This document shows positions 52,813-61,878 of a stretch of 64,000 nucleotides of DNA, piece by piece. Below the pieces are notes generated by a model, which saw nothing but the letters and a program-made list of their open reading frames with translations, made no database searches and was not told the origin of the DNA. The translations under genes were made by a program, and so were the position numbers. The DNA comes from Nocardioides gilvus (GTDB lineage Bacteria > Actinomycetota > Actinomycetes > Propionibacteriales > Nocardioidaceae), in contig NZ_QHKY01000001.1 in the NCBI RefSeq assembly GCF_003194605.1, positions 558,001-622,000 of the forward strand, in the 5' to 3' direction. Within the stretch, counting starts at the first letter, position 1. Each line of letters starts with the position of its first letter.

Positions 52813-53136
52813 TCAGTCCTGGTTCTGAGGGGGCAGCGCAGCGATCATCGGGTGGTCGCGCTCGATCACGCCGAACTTCGCGGCGCCACCGGGCGAGCCG
52901 AGGTCGTCGAAGAAGTTGACGTTGGCGTCGTAGTAGTCCTTCCACTCCTCCGGCGTGTCGTCCTCGTAGAAGATGGCCTCGACCGGGCACACCGGCTCAC
53001 AGGCACCACAGTCGACGCACTCGTCCGGGTGGATGTAGAGCATCCGCTTGCCCTCGTAGATGCAGTCGACAGGACACTCGTCGACGCACGCGCGGTCCTT
53101 GAGGTCGACACACGGCTGGGCGATGACGTAGGTCAC
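52813..53136 (-). CDS. fdxA: 7Fe ferredoxin
   Basis: The 107-aa protein has two cluster motifs: Cys9, Cys17, Cys21 and Cys25 in PCVDLKDRACVDECPVDC, and Cys40, Cys43, Cys46 and Cys50 in CVDCGACEPVCP. The spacing CX7CX3C fits a 3Fe-4S plus 4Fe-4S ferredoxin. The C-terminal extension GSPGGAAKFGVIERDHPMIA is typical of FdxA. It precedes dapC by five bases. Confidence 0.95.
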   Translation of the reverse strand: MTYVIAQPCVDLKDRACVDECPVDCIYEGKRMLYIHPDECVDCGACEPVCPVEAIFYEDDTPEEWKDYYDANVNFFDDLGSPGGAAKFGVIERDHPMIAALPPQNQD

Positions 53137-53193
53137 CGTTCCTCCTCGGGTTGCAGTGCTCTGGGTCAGACGGCTCCAGCCTAGTATCCAAAT

Positions 53194-54243
53194 GTGGAAC
53201 CAAGCCCGGAGACCCCCTTAGTTTCTCCCATCCCCACCACCCGTCCCACGCAGGGCTCACAGATGGACACGCCCACGGCCGCGCAACCCTCGACTCACCT
53301 CATCGGGGAGCACACGTTGGGCCCACACGTGGTGGGCACGCGTGTCGTCGTACGCCGCGTGCTGCCGGGCCAGGTCGGCCCCAGTGGCGGTCCAGCCATG
53401 ACGGACACCCTGGGCGTCTGCCGCTCCTGGGCTCGGGGCCTCTGCGAGGTCGAGACCGCCGAGGGGACGGTGGTCGCGATCCACATCGGTGACATCGTCT
53501 CCGGCAAGCCGGTGCCTCCGCGGCCGTCGGTCCGACTGCGTACGACGCCGCGCGAGGCCCACTTGCGGACCCTCGCCCTGTGGCCCGAAGCCGAGCAGCA
53601 GCGCCTCGGCGACTGGGTGCTGCGAGCGGCCGGTGCGGTCGTGGACAGCCAGCATCAGCAAGGACGCCTCGTGCGCCGCGCCAACTCGGTTCTGGCAATC
53701 GGGGACCCCGCAGTCCCGACGCGCGCGGCCGCGGCGGCGGTGGTCGAGTTCTATGCCGCCCGGCACCAGCCCGCGCTGGCCCAGGTCGTGGTGGGCGACG
53801 AGATCGAGGCCGCCCTGACCGAGCTCGGCTGGACCGGCGACGACTCGGGCATCTCTCTCTTCCAGGTCGGCGCGCTCTCCCGCGTGCTCCGCTCCCTGGG
53901 CCCGGCCCGCGACCGCGCGGTGCTCGAGGAGACGGCCGGGGAGGCCACTGGCGTGCGACACGCGACCGTACGTCTCGACCGGGACGCCAGCGTCAGGGAC
54001 GCCAGCGTCAGGGTCGCCCTGGAGGGCGACTGGGTCGGGGTCAGCGACCTCTGGGTCGCCCCCGAGCGCCGGCGCCAGGGGCTGGCCCGCGAGGTGCTTT
54101 CCGAAGCCTTCGACTGGGCAGCCTCACTCGGCGCCACCACGGCCCACCTGCAGGTGAGCGAGACCAACACCGCAGCGGTGCAGCTCTACGCCACGGCGGG
54201 CTTCAGCACCCACCACGCCTACCGCTACCTCGTCGCCCCCTGA
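53194..54243 (+). CDS. GNAT-family N-acetyltransferase
   Basis: The 349-aa protein starts at GTG 53194 (or ATG 53263). The N-terminal half (about 1-110) has a small domain with LGPHVVGTRVVVRRVLPGQ and ARGLCEVETAEGTVVAIHIGDIVSGKPVPPRP. The C-terminal half has the GNAT core GDWVGVSDLWVAPERRRQGLAREVLSEAFDWAASLGATTAHLQVSETNTAAVQLYATAGF. The substrate is unknown. It is divergent from fdxA. Confidence 0.85.
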   Translation: MEPSPETPLVSPIPTTRPTQGSQMDTPTAAQPSTHLIGEHTLGPHVVGTRVVVRRVLPGQVGPSGGPAMTDTLGVCRSWARGLCEVETAEGTVVAIHIGDIVSGKPVPPRPSVRLRTTPREAHLRTLALWPEAEQQRLGDWVLRAAGAVVDSQHQQGRLVRRANSVLAIGDPAVPTRAAAAAVVEFYAARHQPALAQVVVGDEIEAALTELGWTGDDSGISLFQVGALSRVLRSLGPARDRAVLEETAGEATGVRHATVRLDRDASVRDASVRVALEGDWVGVSDLWVAPERRRQGLAREVLSEAFDWAASLGATTAHLQVSETNTAAVQLYATAGFSTHHAYRYLVAP

Positions 54244-54273
54244 GGCGCGTGCCGGGCGGCGCGACGCGGAGAG

Positions 54274-56028
54274 TCAGTCCTTGCAGATGACGGTGTCGGA
54301 GGGGGTGTAGCGGGTGTTGAAGTTCTCCGTACGAGCCACCGCACTCGACCCGACCGCGCGGAAGACCCGCTTGACGTCGATGTCGAAGCCGCCGTAGCCG
54401 GAGTTCGGGACACAGGTCGGACCGCTCAGCGTGCGCGTCTCAGGCTTCGTGAAGCGGTACCGCTCGCCGGTGGAGCTCGAGACGTCCCAGACCTTCGTCG
54501 ACCACATGCGTACGCGCACGCTGCCCTGGGAGCCGGGGGTGCTGCGCCTGACCGTCGACTCGATGAGCACGCCGTGATCGGTGTTGTTCTTGAACTTCAG
54601 GTCGACCGAACCCCAGGCGACGGTGGCCTCACGGCCGACCGGGTACCGGCTGATGTAGAAGGAGTGCGGCTTGTGCTCGACGTCCTCGAGGCCGGCGAAG
54701 AACATGCCGTTGAAGAGCGTCGTGGCCATCTGCGAGACCCCGCCGCCGAGGTCCTCCTTGAAGACGCCGTTGGCGATCATGAAGCCCTCGGTGAAGCCGT
54801 TGGCCCGGGTGCGCTCGCCGACGGTCTCGTTCATGGAGAAGGTCTCGCCCGGCTTCAGGACCGTGCCGTTGATGATTTCGGCGGCCCGACCGATGTTGAT
54901 GTTGCGATAGGTCGCGTAGGGGAAGGTCGTGGAGACGTCGGAGACGACCTCCTTGATGCCCAGCGCCTCGGCGTCCTTCGTGCGGAACTCGGCGCGGGCC
55001 GTCTTCGCCTCGACCTCGGCACTGCGCTGGTCGGACTCAGCGGCCACGATCTCGAGAAAGACCTTGTTGACCTCGTCCTGGTCATAGCTGATGCCCGGTT
55101 CGTCGGGCACCACGACAGGGCGACCGTTGCGGAGAGCGACGGTGGCATCGACCGGGCCACCAGCTCCGTCGAGGGCGTCATCGAGGACGGCCGCCAACTT
55201 CTTGGGCCGCACGGACGGCACGAGGGCGCCGTCCTCGGCGTCGAGCTTGAGGGCGCGGGTGTAGTCCGCCGGCGCGAGGGTCACCCGGGTCTGGTCGAAG
55301 ACCAGCACCACCGGGTCGGAGACCGCCGGGTTGGCGAAGGAGTTGCGCGCCTCGTTGACGGCGTCGGCCCCGATCTCCGGCTCCTGGGTGGTCATGTCCA
55401 GCTCGACCACCTGCGAAGGCCCGAGGTAGGCGGCGAGGAAGGCGTTGCGTGCGACGTCCTCCTCGAGCGCCTCCCCCTCCTCCGCCTCGGTCGTCACGAT
55501 CTCGGCACCGTCGAAGGCGATCGCCCCGTTGACCGGCTTCTTTCCGAGATCCTTGTCCAGGTTGGCGACGAGCGCGGAGAACTTGGTCTCGTCGAGGTCG
55601 ACGACTGCGTCGACGTCGCCGCCACCGGTGAAGTAGGTCCAGAGCCGCTCAGGGGCCCAGGAGTCGCTGCCACCCGTCGCTTCGATCGACTCGCGGTAGT
55701 CGACGCTGAGCCCGACCTCGGCCGGAGTCACCTCGCGTTCGTCATCGCCGACGACGAGCTCCAGCGGGGCGTCCACCCGCTCCTCCAGCCCCTCCTCGAG
55801 CAGCGCGACCGCGTCGTCGGCCTCATGGCCACCGACCGCGACGCCGGCCACCGACGTGCCCCGGGGGACCTTGCCGCCGGTGACCTGGTGGGCCACGACG
55901 TACGAACCACCGGCCAGCACGACCAGACCGAGGAGCACACCGGCGACCACACGGCCACCGGCCTTCTCCTCGGAGGCAACCTCGGGGTCGCTGGCGGTCT
56001 CACTGGCCTCGCGCTTTGAATCGAACAC
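54274..56028 (-). CDS. VanW-family protein with peptidoglycan-binding-like domains
   Basis: The 584-aa protein has a cytoplasmic N-terminus, one membrane helix (VVAGVLLGLVVLAGGSYVVA) and two copies of the PG_binding_4-like fold (VPRGTSVAGVAVGGHEADDAVALL region and the NPAVSDPVVLVFDQTRVTLAPADYTR region). The C-terminal VanW domain has RAAEIINGTVLKPGETFSMNETVGERTRANGF, IANGVFKEDLGGGVSQMATTLFN and HSFYISRYPVGREATV. Such proteins are cell-wall-associated; no activity is proven. The start is GTG 56028 (VFDSKREASE). Confidence 0.92.
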   Translation of the reverse strand: MFDSKREASETASDPEVASEEKAGGRVVAGVLLGLVVLAGGSYVVAHQVTGGKVPRGTSVAGVAVGGHEADDAVALLEEGLEERVDAPLELVVGDDEREVTPAEVGLSVDYRESIEATGGSDSWAPERLWTYFTGGGDVDAVVDLDETKFSALVANLDKDLGKKPVNGAIAFDGAEIVTTEAEEGEALEEDVARNAFLAAYLGPSQVVELDMTTQEPEIGADAVNEARNSFANPAVSDPVVLVFDQTRVTLAPADYTRALKLDAEDGALVPSVRPKKLAAVLDDALDGAGGPVDATVALRNGRPVVVPDEPGISYDQDEVNKVFLEIVAAESDQRSAEVEAKTARAEFRTKDAEALGIKEVVSDVSTTFPYATYRNINIGRAAEIINGTVLKPGETFSMNETVGERTRANGFTEGFMIANGVFKEDLGGGVSQMATTLFNGMFFAGLEDVEHKPHSFYISRYPVGREATVAWGSVDLKFKNNTDHGVLIESTVRRSTPGSQGSVRVRMWSTKVWDVSSSTGERYRFTKPETRTLSGPTCVPNSGYGGFDIDVKRVFRAVGSSAVARTENFNTRYTPSDTVICKD

Positions 56029-56065
56029 GGTGCGAGTGTAGAGGGGACGACCCACCCACGACGGC

Positions 56066-56524
56066 TCAGCGCCGGGCCGGCCCGCCGCGCCCGGGGCGTA
56101 CGCCGAGCGCCGCGACGACCGTGAAGACCAGGCCCGAGGCCAGAAGCAGGTAACCGGAGAGGTCACCTGCCACGAGGAAGTCGCCCTCAGGGCGTGGAAA
56201 GAGCACCCGGAGCAGGACCAGAATCCAGCCGAACGCAAAGACCGGCCGTCCCCACCAGGTCGACGGCAACGCCCAGAGCGCGGCAGCGCCGGCCAGCCAG
56301 CCCAGAACCAGACCCCACGCATGGCCGTGCACCAGGACCGCGGCCGTTGCGGAGAGGAGCGCGACGACCAGCACCAGGATGGCCGCCGCTGCTCCGAGCG
56401 CCCGATTGGTGCCGCCGGAATTCACAGGGCCGGCACTCACAGGGCCGGAACTCACTGGGCCGGAACTCACTGGGCCGGAACTCACTGGGCCGGAATTCAC
56501 TGGGCCGGCACTCACAGAGCTCAC
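56066..56524 (-). CDS. small membrane protein (DUF6113-like) with GPVSS repeats
   Basis: The 152-aa protein starts at a GTG overlapping the mshB stop (GTGA). The first 37 residues consist of GPV(S/N)(S/A) pentapeptides from a 15-bp DNA repeat. Four hydrophobic segments follow, with [54 protein letters not shown]. The small membrane-protein family next to mshB in actinobacteria is usually labelled DUF6113; this fits but is from memory. Confidence 0.75.
   Translation of the reverse strand: MSSVSAGPVNSGPVSSGPVSSGPVSSGPVSAGPVNSGGTNRALGAAAAILVLVVALLSATAAVLVHGHAWGLVLGWLAGAAALWALPSTWWGRPVFAFGWILVLLRVLFPRPEGDFLVAGDLSGYLLLASGLVFTVVAALGVRPGRGGPARR
56417..56520. repeat. 15-bp tandem repeat, about 7 copies
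   Basis: Units of the type GGAACTCACTGGGCC run from 56417 to 56520, with small changes (GGAATTCACAGGGCC, GGCACTCACAGGGCC). They encode the GPVSS-type N-terminus of the membrane protein. The unit differs from the 15-bp repeat at 20131, so the two are independent. Confidence 0.9.
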
Positions 56525-57435
56525 AGGCCCGCGAAGAGGTCGGTCTCCCAGCCCTCAGGACCGAGAGGCCCCGCGGCGCCCTTGACCAAGCGGTAGTACT
56601 CGGTGCCGAAGGCCGCCGCACCGACGTTGTTCGAGAGGGCGAAGAAGGGACCATCGGTGGTGATCTGGGTGGCGTGTGCCTTCATCGCCGCCATCTTCGC
56701 GTCGAGATGGTCGACCGCGTCGACCGCGGCCGACAGGTCCTCGTCGGGGCTCGCGCTGAACGGCAACGGCCCGTCCGGGTCCATCCCCTCGAAGGTCGTC
56801 GTGTCGCCGGAGTCGCGCAGCATCCGCAGACCCTCGCGCAACTTCCGCTCCGACATCGCGGTCCAGTAGATCTTCGCGATCTCGTGAGCCGGGCCCAGGT
56901 CGCGGCGGTAGGAGTCGACGGCCGCGAGCTGGGCGGCGTACATCGAGACGCGGTGGGCCTGGATGTGGTCGGGGTGTCCGTACCCACCGAACTCGTCGTA
57001 GGTGACCAGCACCTGCGGTCGCACCTCGCGGATCACGGTGACCAGGTGGTTGGCGGCCTCGGTCAGGTCGGCGCGCCAGAAGGCGTTCTCGTGGACGACG
57101 TCGGCGGCGACCGCGTGACCGTCGGCGTGCCACTTCATCCCGGAGTCGCGGTAGGCACCGAACCCACCCAGGAAGCGGTGGTCGGTGACGCCGAGCTCGC
57201 GCATCGCCGCTGCGAGCTCCTCACGGCGTACGGGCCCGAGGGCGTCGTCACGCTCGGCGGCCAGGTGCTCGAGGTCGGGGACCAGGATCTCGCCCTGCTC
57301 CCCCGCCGTGCAGGTGACCAGGGTGACGCCGCGCCCCTCGGCGGCGTACCGGGCCATCGTCGCGCCGTTGCCGATCGACTCGTCGTCGGGGTGGGCGTGC
57401 ACGAGCAGGAGGCGCTGGTCGGACGGGGAGGTCAT
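56521..57435 (-). CDS. mshB: mycothiol biosynthesis deacetylase MshB
   Basis: The 304-aa LmbE-family protein from ATG 57435 has the zinc motif [15 protein letters not shown] (AHPDDE), [34 protein letters not shown] and a C-terminal [20 protein letters not shown]. It deacetylates GlcNAc-inositol in mycothiol synthesis, which is specific to actinobacteria. The alternative ATG at 57453 adds six residues. It precedes the DUF6113-like gene (GTGA). Confidence 0.93.
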   Translation of the reverse strand: MTSPSDQRLLLVHAHPDDESIGNGATMARYAAEGRGVTLVTCTAGEQGEILVPDLEHLAAERDDALGPVRREELAAAMRELGVTDHRFLGGFGAYRDSGMKWHADGHAVAADVVHENAFWRADLTEAANHLVTVIREVRPQVLVTYDEFGGYGHPDHIQAHRVSMYAAQLAAVDSYRRDLGPAHEIAKIYWTAMSERKLREGLRMLRDSGDTTTFEGMDPDGPLPFSASPDEDLSAAVDAVDHLDAKMAAMKAHATQITTDGPFFALSNNVGAAAFGTEYYRLVKGAAGPLGPEGWETDLFAGL

Positions 57436-57445
57436 GACAGCGAGC

Positions 57446-57757
57446 CTAGTCACCCAGCAGATCGGGTCGTTTCACCCGCCGGGGTTGCGAGGGAAGGTTC
57501 AGCGGCGGGAGCCCCGCCGGGGGCCCGAGCACCCCCTCCGGGCCGTCGCTGTCCTCGGTGTCGAGCCACCCGTCGTACTCGTCGACGAGGAGCTCCAGGA
57601 GGAACTCCGGCGCGTCACTGAGCACCGCCCACGGGTGGTCCTCGTCGTCGTCCTCACCCGCCAGACGCTCGCGGCCCAGGGACGCAGCGAAGCCGTCACG
57701 CAGCAACCTGGACAGCACCTCGCGCGCCTGGTCCTCGTCGAAGAAGATCGCTCTCAT
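57446..57757 (-). CDS. hypothetical acidic protein
   Basis: The 103-aa protein from ATG 57757 ([27 protein letters not shown]...) is very acidic ([33 protein letters not shown]) with a basic C-terminus. It has no membrane segment. It looks like a conserved small actinobacterial protein; no function known. It is upstream of mshB on the same strand. Confidence 0.65.
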   Translation of the reverse strand: MRAIFFDEDQAREVLSRLLRDGFAASLGRERLAGEDDDEDHPWAVLSDAPEFLLELLVDEYDGWLDTEDSDGPEGVLGPPAGLPPLNLPSQPRRVKRPDLLGD

Positions 57758-57803
57758 CGCTCCATCCTCCCTCGCGTCGGGGCCGCCGACTACCGTGGGT
57801 GCC

Positions 57804-58910
57804 GTGGCGACTTCTCCCCCGGCCGACCCCGTCGGCGTGCACCTCGAGCGCACCGAGGACCTGTCTCCACGCATCGATGCGCTCGCCGAGGCGCTCGGCC
57901 CCAGGGTCGGTGTCGAACACCTGCTCGGCGACCTGAAGTACCGGGCCCACGACTCCCGGATCGGTCGGCTGGCAGGACGCGCCGTGCACCGCGCGATCGC
58001 CTGGAACTCCTACGACCAGCGGGACCCCACCTGGTGGCCGCAGGGCATCACCACGTCGGCCGACGCGACCGCCGAGGGCCGGATCGCGGGACGCCGCGTC
58101 CTGGTCACCACCTGGTACGCGAAAGCGGTCAACGGGATCAAGCGCGGGTCACGGCTCACCTTCCTCGACCTCGACACGCTCGAGTACCGCCACGTCCTCC
58201 TGGTCGATCCCACCCTGGACGACGAGGGCCGGGTGGGGATGAACTCCGTACGCATCCACGCCGGTGGCATCGTCTGGACCGGCCCCTGGCTGCACATCGC
58301 CGCGACGGCGCGCGGGTTCGTCACCTGCCACGTCGACGACATCATGAGGGTCCCCGACGACAACGAGTTCCCCGACGAGATCGGGCTGCTCGGCTCCCCC
58401 GATGCTCCTCGGCCGGCCTCCTTCGGTCACCACTACGTGCTGCCGGTCCGCTTCACCCACCGTGCCCACACCGACGACGGGCACACGCCGCTGCGGCACT
58501 CGTTCCTCTCCCTGGACCGGAGCGGCGACCCACCCGGCCTCCTCGCCGGGGAGTACGGCCGCGGCGGGCAGAGCACTCGACTGGCGCGCTACGAGCTCGA
58601 CGCCCAGGGGTGGCTTCCGGCGCTCGACGGATCCGGGATCTCGCGGCCCGTCCTGGACGACGTCGAGCTGGTCCGGATGCAGGGGGACGTACGAGCCCGC
58701 GGCCGCCACCACATCACCGTCTCCCAGGGCCCGTGGTGGCCCGGCTCGGTCTACACCGGACAGCCCGGAGACCTGCGTCGGCACCGTTTCGCCCTGCCGA
58801 TGGGCCCGGAGGACATCACCTACTGGCCCGAGACCGACGAGCTCTGGTCCGTCTCGGAGCACCCGCGCCGCCGCTGGATCTTCTCGATGCGGCGGGCCTG
58901 GTTCGACTGA
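57804..58910 (+). CDS. unknown 368-aa protein
   Basis: The GTG start at 57804 gives a protein rich in Trp and His, with beta-strand patterns: YDQRDPTWWPQGITTSADATAEGRIAGRRVLVTTWYAK, DLDTLEYRHVLLVDP, AGGIVWTGPWLHIAATARGFVTCHVDD, GHHYVLPVRFTH and EDITYWPETDELWSVSEHP. Six or so repeated strand modules with G-W motifs hint at a beta-propeller. There is no signal peptide. It is divergent from the acidic hypothetical gene and convergent with the PqqD-like gene. No family is named. Confidence 0.7.
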   Translation: MATSPPADPVGVHLERTEDLSPRIDALAEALGPRVGVEHLLGDLKYRAHDSRIGRLAGRAVHRAIAWNSYDQRDPTWWPQGITTSADATAEGRIAGRRVLVTTWYAKAVNGIKRGSRLTFLDLDTLEYRHVLLVDPTLDDEGRVGMNSVRIHAGGIVWTGPWLHIAATARGFVTCHVDDIMRVPDDNEFPDEIGLLGSPDAPRPASFGHHYVLPVRFTHRAHTDDGHTPLRHSFLSLDRSGDPPGLLAGEYGRGGQSTRLARYELDAQGWLPALDGSGISRPVLDDVELVRMQGDVRARGRHHITVSQGPWWPGSVYTGQPGDLRRHRFALPMGPEDITYWPETDELWSVSEHPRRRWIFSMRRAWFD

Positions 58911-59177
58911 TCAGTCGGAGTCGCGCTCGACCAGCCCGTGGGAGACCAACTCGTCGAGGAACGGCGCCAACGCCTCGGAGAGACTCCCGTCCTCGGGGGC
59001 GCCGATCGCCTCCTCGAGGTCAGCCTCCAACTGGGGCACCGCGGTCCACTCCTCGTCCAGCAGCGCCAGGACCGCGGTCCCGACCTCGGACAGGGCGAAG
59101 ACCCGACCCTTCACCAACACTGCGCTGCGGCCGTCCTCGACGTACTCGTCGATGACGGGAAGACGTCGAACCTTCAT
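58911..59177 (-). CDS. PqqD-like small protein (RRE fold)
   Basis: The 88-aa protein (MKVRRLPVIDEYVEDGRSAVLVKGRVFALSEVGTAVLALLDEEW...) has the winged-helix fold and length of PqqD-family proteins, which bind peptide or carrier partners. It overlaps the HprK-like gene (ATGA). Together with the PqqD-like gene at 61597 it frames a tyrosine kinase gene. Confidence 0.8.
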   Translation of the reverse strand: MKVRRLPVIDEYVEDGRSAVLVKGRVFALSEVGTAVLALLDEEWTAVPQLEADLEEAIGAPEDGSLSEALAPFLDELVSHGLVERDSD

Positions 59178-59977
59178 CGTGCCTCCTCCATCCAGCCCGC
59201 GACCACGCTCTCCAAGTCACTGCACTCGGCGTAGACCAGGCGACGCGCGCCTCCACGCTCTCGCAGGATCTCGGCCACGGTGCTCAGCGGGTCGTCCAGG
59301 AGGTGCAGCGACGAGGTCTGCTCGGCCAGCAGAGCCAGCGCCTCCACCGTCGGCACGTCCTCGACGCGTACGGCCTCCACCTCAGGGTCGCGCTGCAGCA
59401 GCGCCACCGCCACGAGCCGTCCGGAGTTGGGGGTGGCGCCGAGACCGAGGTCGGTCGGCGAGACCTGCTTCTTCGGTCGCATGCCGTCGACCAGCAGGGA
59501 GAGCGGTTTGGGGAACGGCACGACGCTGCCGTCGCGCATCACCACAGCGGTCTCGTCGGTCAGGTATCCGAATCGACGACCCAGGGTGGTCGCGGCCGTG
59601 GTCTTGCCGGTCCCTGACGGGGCGACGAGCACCACGGTGGCGCCCGTCTCGGGGTGTGACAGGGCACAGGCGTGCAGCAACCAGGCCTTGCCCACCAACT
59701 CCTCGAGACCCGCCTGCGTGACTCGGGTGCTGACCTCGTCCATCACCGGCCTGATCGACGTGCCGGCCACCGCGCCGTCTCGCCGTGCCGCGGCGACGAC
59801 CTCGGCGTCGTCGTCGAGCCACACCTCGACCGTCGCGACCGGTTCACCTTCGTGGGCGGACAACAGGCAGCGATCCCAGGCAGCCCGCACCTCGTCGCCG
59901 AGCTCGTCGGCGCGTCCTCCTCGGAGCCGCAACGCGACACCCACCCCCATCGCCGCCAGGGCGATCTCCTGATCCAT
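59174..59977 (-). CDS. HprK-like P-loop kinase
   Basis: The 267-aa protein has Walker A APSGTGKTTAATTL (about residues 118-131), RFGYLTDETAVV (conserved Asp) and PKPLSLLVDGM in the order seen in HprK-related proteins. The N-terminal half is not conserved. HprK-like proteins next to PqqD-like ones occur in peptide-modification and polysaccharide clusters; here the substrate is unknown. It is divergent from the tyrosine kinase gene. Confidence 0.8.
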   Translation of the reverse strand: MDQEIALAAMGVGVALRLRGGRADELGDEVRAAWDRCLLSAHEGEPVATVEVWLDDDAEVVAAARRDGAVAGTSIRPVMDEVSTRVTQAGLEELVGKAWLLHACALSHPETGATVVLVAPSGTGKTTAATTLGRRFGYLTDETAVVMRDGSVVPFPKPLSLLVDGMRPKKQVSPTDLGLGATPNSGRLVAVALLQRDPEVEAVRVEDVPTVEALALLAEQTSSLHLLDDPLSTVAEILRERGGARRLVYAECSDLESVVAGWMEEAR

Positions 59978-60103
59978 GGGCCGCAGTGTAGGTCACATGA
60001 GGGTGACGGACAGCCGCGTCAGAAATGCTGGGCGAGCACTCACGACAGAGACCCAGAACGACCCGTAGACTGCGCGAAGACATTTGACGAGCAGGGAGTT
60101 TTC

Positions 60104-61600
60104 GTGGAGCTGAAGGACTATGTACGGCTGTTGCGCAACCACTGGCGCGGCGTCGTCCTGATCGTCGTCACCTGTGTCGTGCTGGGCCTCATCTGGACCG
60201 CAACCCGGCCCACGGTGTACGCGGCCAACGCCGACGGGTTCGTGACCACCACGAGCGCCGACGAGTCGGGCTCCATGGCATCGGTCAACGACAGCCTCGC
60301 CAAGTCCCGTGCCGCCTCCTACCTCGAGATCGCGCGCAGCCGGGCAGTGGCCGAGCGGGTCATCGAAGACCTGGGACTGACCAGGACACCGGCCCAGCTG
60401 GTCTCCGACATCGAGGCCATCCAGCCCGAGAACACCGTGCTCATCAAGATCACTGCCCGCGCCGGGACCCCGGAGCTGGCCCAGGAGCTCGCCGACGCGT
60501 GGGTGGTCTCCCTCGCCGACGCCGTGGCCGAGCTCCAGGACCCCAAGGGCAGGGGCACCGCCGCTCTGCGGATCACTCCCTTCGAGGCAGCGGCTCTCCC
60601 CACCTCACCCGTCTCACCCGACCCGGTCCGCAACACGGCACTGTCACTGCTGCTGGGCGCGCTGCTCGGTTTCGGCTACGCCGTCGTCCGCGGGACCTTC
60701 GACCGTCGTCTGATGAGCAAGCGCGAGATCGAGGAGAAGTTCTCGGTCAGCGTCGTCGGTCAGATCCCCGAGGTCCAGCTCCTCAACCGCGACAACACCG
60801 GCCGCTCGCAGATCGCGATCGACAGCGACGCCCGCGTCAAGGGTCAGGCTCCCGCGTCCGAGGCGTTCCGCAAGCTGCGCACCAACCTCACCTACATGGA
60901 CGTGGACAACCCGCCGCGCATCATCGTCGTCTCCTCGCCCCTGCCCGGTGACGGCAAGTCGACCGTCGCCGCCAACCTGGTCGCCGCCATCGAGTCCTCG
61001 GGCCAGCCGGTGATCCTCGTCGACGGTGACCTGCGTCGTCCGATGGTCGCCAGTTGCCTCGGCCTGGTGGAAGGTGTCGGCCTCACCGACGTGCTCACGG
61101 GCAAGATCTCGGTCGAGGAAGCTCTCCAGCGCCTGCCCGGCCACCCCAACATGCGGGTGCTGGCCGCCGGCCCGATCCCTCCGAACCCGAGCGAGCTCCT
61201 GGGCTCCCAGGCCATGCGGAACCTGCTGACCAAGTTGTCGCAGGAAGCCATCGTCGTCGTCGACGCACCGCCCCTGCTGCCGGTCACCGACGGCGCCATC
61301 CTGGCCGCTCGCACGGACGGCGCGCTCGTCGTGATCTCGTCCGGCAAGACCCGTGACCACCAGCTCGAGAGTGCCCTCGAGCACCTCCAGCGCGTGGATG
61401 CCAAGACCCTCGGGATCATCGTCAACAAGGTGCCGCACAAGCGCAAGGTCATCGGCTACGGCGGCTACGGGAGCTACGGCGGGTACGGCGGCTACGGCAG
61501 CTACGGCGGCTACGGCTCGAAGAAGCCGAAGCAGGAGAAGCAGCCGAAGGCCAAGAAGGAAGCCACCCCCAAGCGTCGGCTCACCCGCAACAGCCAGTGA
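60104..61600 (+). CDS. Wzz-type polysaccharide co-polymerase fused to BY tyrosine kinase
   Basis: The GTG at 60104 follows GGGAG five bases upstream. The 498-aa protein has a Wzz domain with two membrane helices (GVVLIVVTCVVLGLIW and NTALSLLLGALLGFGYAVV), then a BY-kinase: VSSPLPGDGKSTVAANL (Walker A), VILVDGDLRRP (Walker A'), and VVVDAPPLLPVTDGA (Walker B). The tail has a Gly/Tyr repeat block (seven or more Tyr, GYGGYGSYGGYG) and basic residues, a likely autophosphorylation cluster. It controls chain length or export of a surface polysaccharide. Confidence 0.92.
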   Translation: MELKDYVRLLRNHWRGVVLIVVTCVVLGLIWTATRPTVYAANADGFVTTTSADESGSMASVNDSLAKSRAASYLEIARSRAVAERVIEDLGLTRTPAQLVSDIEAIQPENTVLIKITARAGTPELAQELADAWVVSLADAVAELQDPKGRGTAALRITPFEAAALPTSPVSPDPVRNTALSLLLGALLGFGYAVVRGTFDRRLMSKREIEEKFSVSVVGQIPEVQLLNRDNTGRSQIAIDSDARVKGQAPASEAFRKLRTNLTYMDVDNPPRIIVVSSPLPGDGKSTVAANLVAAIESSGQPVILVDGDLRRPMVASCLGLVEGVGLTDVLTGKISVEEALQRLPGHPNMRVLAAGPIPPNPSELLGSQAMRNLLTKLSQEAIVVVDAPPLLPVTDGAILAARTDGALVVISSGKTRDHQLESALEHLQRVDAKTLGIIVNKVPHKRKVIGYGGYGSYGGYGGYGSYGGYGSKKPKQEKQPKAKKEATPKRRLTRNSQ

Positions 61601-61878
61601 CGAGCCATCTCTGGAGCAGGCGCTCCAGCCTGGTCGAGGTCGAGTCGGAGACCCGCGTGGTCCTGCTCGACCTCGATGACCTCGCCCACCCGCCGCGGAT
61701 CCTCGCCGGGCCCGCGGCGGCGGTGTGGGTGGCGGCTGACGGTTCTCGGGACACCGAGGCGGTGTGCGCCGAGGTCGCGCGCTACTTCGAGATCTCGGCC
61801 CAGGACATACGCACCGACGTGGAGACCTTCCTGTCCGACCTCGTGGCCGAGGGCCTGCTCGTCGGTGGTCCCGCATGA
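61597..61878 (+). CDS. PqqD-like small protein
   Basis: The GTG overlaps the kinase stop (GTGA). The 93-aa protein (TSHLWSRRSSLVEVESETRVVLLDLDDLAHPPRIL) has a PqqD-like winged-helix pattern with AVCAEVARYFEISAQDIRTDVETFLSDLVAEGLLVG. It is followed by a nucleotidyltransferase gene with an ATGA overlap, so it is part of one translationally coupled operon with the kinase. Confidence 0.8.
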   Translation: MTSHLWSRRSSLVEVESETRVVLLDLDDLAHPPRILAGPAAAVWVAADGSRDTEAVCAEVARYFEISAQDIRTDVETFLSDLVAEGLLVGGPA